Shown piece after piece: positions 6,339 to 7,405 of a stretch of 7,405 nucleotides of DNA. The notes under the pieces were generated by a model. It made no database searches, was not told the DNA's origin, and saw nothing but the letters and a program-made list of their open reading frames with translations. The DNA lies in assembly GCA_034660035.1 (NCBI GenBank), contig JAYEIJ010000185.1:1-7405 (forward strand). The letters are read 5' to 3'. A program made the translations under genes and the position numbers. Numbering within the stretch: position 1 is the first letter of the stretch; each line of letters starts with the position of its first letter. The stretch is from JAHEEL01 sp034660035 (GTDB lineage Bacteria > Actinomycetota > Acidimicrobiia > Spongiisociales > UBA5794).

Positions 6339-7405
6339 ACCGGCGGGTCGGGACCGACCGGGGTTCGGATGAGTCGGCGCCGGAGCAGTGGACTTTCCGG
6401 GTCGATGCGGAAGCCCTGCTGATGGATGGCGACGTGGTGGTGGAACCAGCAGAGGGTGGTGAGGTTCTCGGGGTCGTGGGTGCCTCCTCGGGAACGCAGC
6501 CTGATGTGGTGGGGCTGGAGCCGGTAACGGCTCGTGCAGCCTGCGATGGTGCAGCCGCCGTCACGGCGGGCTACGAGCCTGCGGACGGCGGGTGGGATCG
6601 CCCGGGACGCCGTCGAGGTGACAACCGGTTTGCCGTCTTCGAGGCCGATGATCTGCGCACTGCCGGTGCAGAGGAGTTCTTCGAGCGTGTTGGGTCCGAC
6701 TCTCGGTCCGTACTCGATCTCGCAACCTCTCTCGCCGCCGGTGCCGTTCGCTTCGTTCAGGTCCATGAAGATCGACAGCGACGACCCCGATGAATCCTGT
6801 ATCTCGTCAATGGTGCGGTCCAGGGAGTCCATCGCCATGGCGACCAGGGCGTCTGCTTGACGTTGACCCCTCGTGGATTCGTCGCCGCCCGGCAGTGTCC
6901 GGAACTCGTCGGCACGCCTATGGAGCGCCTGCTCGACGATGCGGCCTTCGACACCCGGTAGCAGGCCTGTCAGGCGCCACGACGACTCGTCGAGGGTCGG
7001 CTGGATCGCCACGTAGCGTTCGGTGAACGCCTCACGCTCGCTACGACGGGTCACGAGGCGCTGCCTCGCCGTCAGACGACCCACCCCGACCAGATCCAGC
7101 GACTCGGAATGATCCAACGTCGCCTCATCGGCACCCGCAACCGCCAAACGTGTCGTCGCCAGGGCACGATCGAAGGTGATCACGCCGTCGGCGAGACGGA
7201 ACTGGTACCGGCGATGCTTCTTCATCCACCGCGCCGCGTACACCAGATCAGACGCCGTTCCCCGTGACACGTCCAGCCGTGACGAAACCCACTCGACGGT
7301 CGACCTCGAACCCGTCGAACCGGCGATGTTGACCTTCTCCAGGTCGTTGATCAACACGGCCTGACGGTTACGAATATCAGAGGCTCTCTCTTCCAACTCG
7401 AGGAG
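6323..7405 (-). CDS. DUF222 / HNH endonuclease domain protein (13E12-type), 5' end beyond window
   Basis: A member of the multi-copy actinobacterial family with an N-terminal DUF222 helical domain and a C-terminal HNH nuclease domain, a presumed metal-dependent DNA endonuclease of unproven biological role. The frame is open to the right edge. The TTG at 7396 is a possible start, but the helix-like residues LLELEERASDIRNRQ read through the edge and the family is usually 400-500 residues, so I treat it as partial (360 residues visible). DUF222 covers roughly the first 200 residues, with ADGVITFDRAL and LTGLLPGVEGRIVEQAL blocks. The HNH domain lies at about bases 6400-6590: CTIAGC, then QPHHIRLRSRGGTHDPENLT and LCWFHHH. 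The zinc cysteines, histidine pair and asparagine are all present, so the nuclease looks intact. It converges on pcrA. Its last codons and TAG stop are made of octamer repeat. Confidence 0.9.
   Translation of the reverse strand, partial: LLELEERASDIRNRQAVLINDLEKVNIAGSTGSRSTVEWVSSRLDVSRGTASDLVYAARWMKKHRRYQFRLADGVITFDRALATTRLAVAGADEATLDHSESLDLVGVGRLTARQRLVTRRSEREAFTERYVAIQPTLDESSWRLTGLLPGVEGRIVEQALHRRADEFRTLPGGDESTRGQRQADALVAMAMDSLDRTIDEIQDSSGSSLSIFMDLNEANGTGGERGCEIEYGPRVGPNTLEELLCTGSAQIIGLEDGKPVVTSTASRAIPPAVRRLVARRDGGCTIAGCTSRYRLQPHHIRLRSRGGTHDPENLTTLCWFHHHVAIHQQGFRIDPESPLLRRRLIRTPVGPDPPVRVDQ

Noticed and set aside
7394..7396. TTG as the true start of the HNH gene
   Set aside because: The frame stays open to the window edge and the visible length is short for the family, so an upstream start is more likely.

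Overview
This window reads as a GC-rich, densely coded bacterial chromosome segment, most likely from an actinomycete (Actinomycetota). The arguments are a CBS-less GuaB3-type IMP dehydrogenase paralogue directly upstream of guaA, a DUF222/13E12-type HNH endonuclease (a family abundant in that phylum), and an apparently leaderless pcrA/uvrD start. A deep-branching class such as Acidimicrobiia is my guess; nothing here proves it.

Layout: (1) 1-930, + strand: the 3' part of trpS (tryptophanyl-tRNA synthetase), cut by the window edge. (2) 931-1135: a gap with two oppositely oriented heptamer repeat arrays. (3) 1136-3860, + strand: a tight guaB3-guaA pair (one base between stop and start) for the guanine-nucleotide branch of purine synthesis. 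(4) 3861-4001: a gap with another facing pair of heptamer arrays, one holding seven perfect CTGTTGT copies, then a candidate promoter almost touching the next start codon. (5) 4002-6182, + strand: a complete PcrA/UvrD-family DNA helicase. (6) 6183-6322: a short hairpin, a third pair of facing repeat arrays and a second small hairpin, between convergent genes. (7) 6323-7405, - strand: a DUF222-HNH endonuclease-like gene running off the right edge; its last codons and stop lie inside an octamer repeat.

The genes are mostly housekeeping. The least explained signal is the repeats. All three intergenic gaps over 100 bp carry degenerate 7-bp tandem arrays (8-bp in one case), each as two arrays on opposite strands around a spacer. 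The repeat words differ from gap to gap, but the architecture is the same. They resemble in general form the heptameric short tandemly repeated repetitive sequences known from cyanobacteria. I know of no named actinobacterial equivalent, so a genome-wide count would be worthwhile. No RNA genes, CRISPR arrays, insertion sequences or phage genes were seen.
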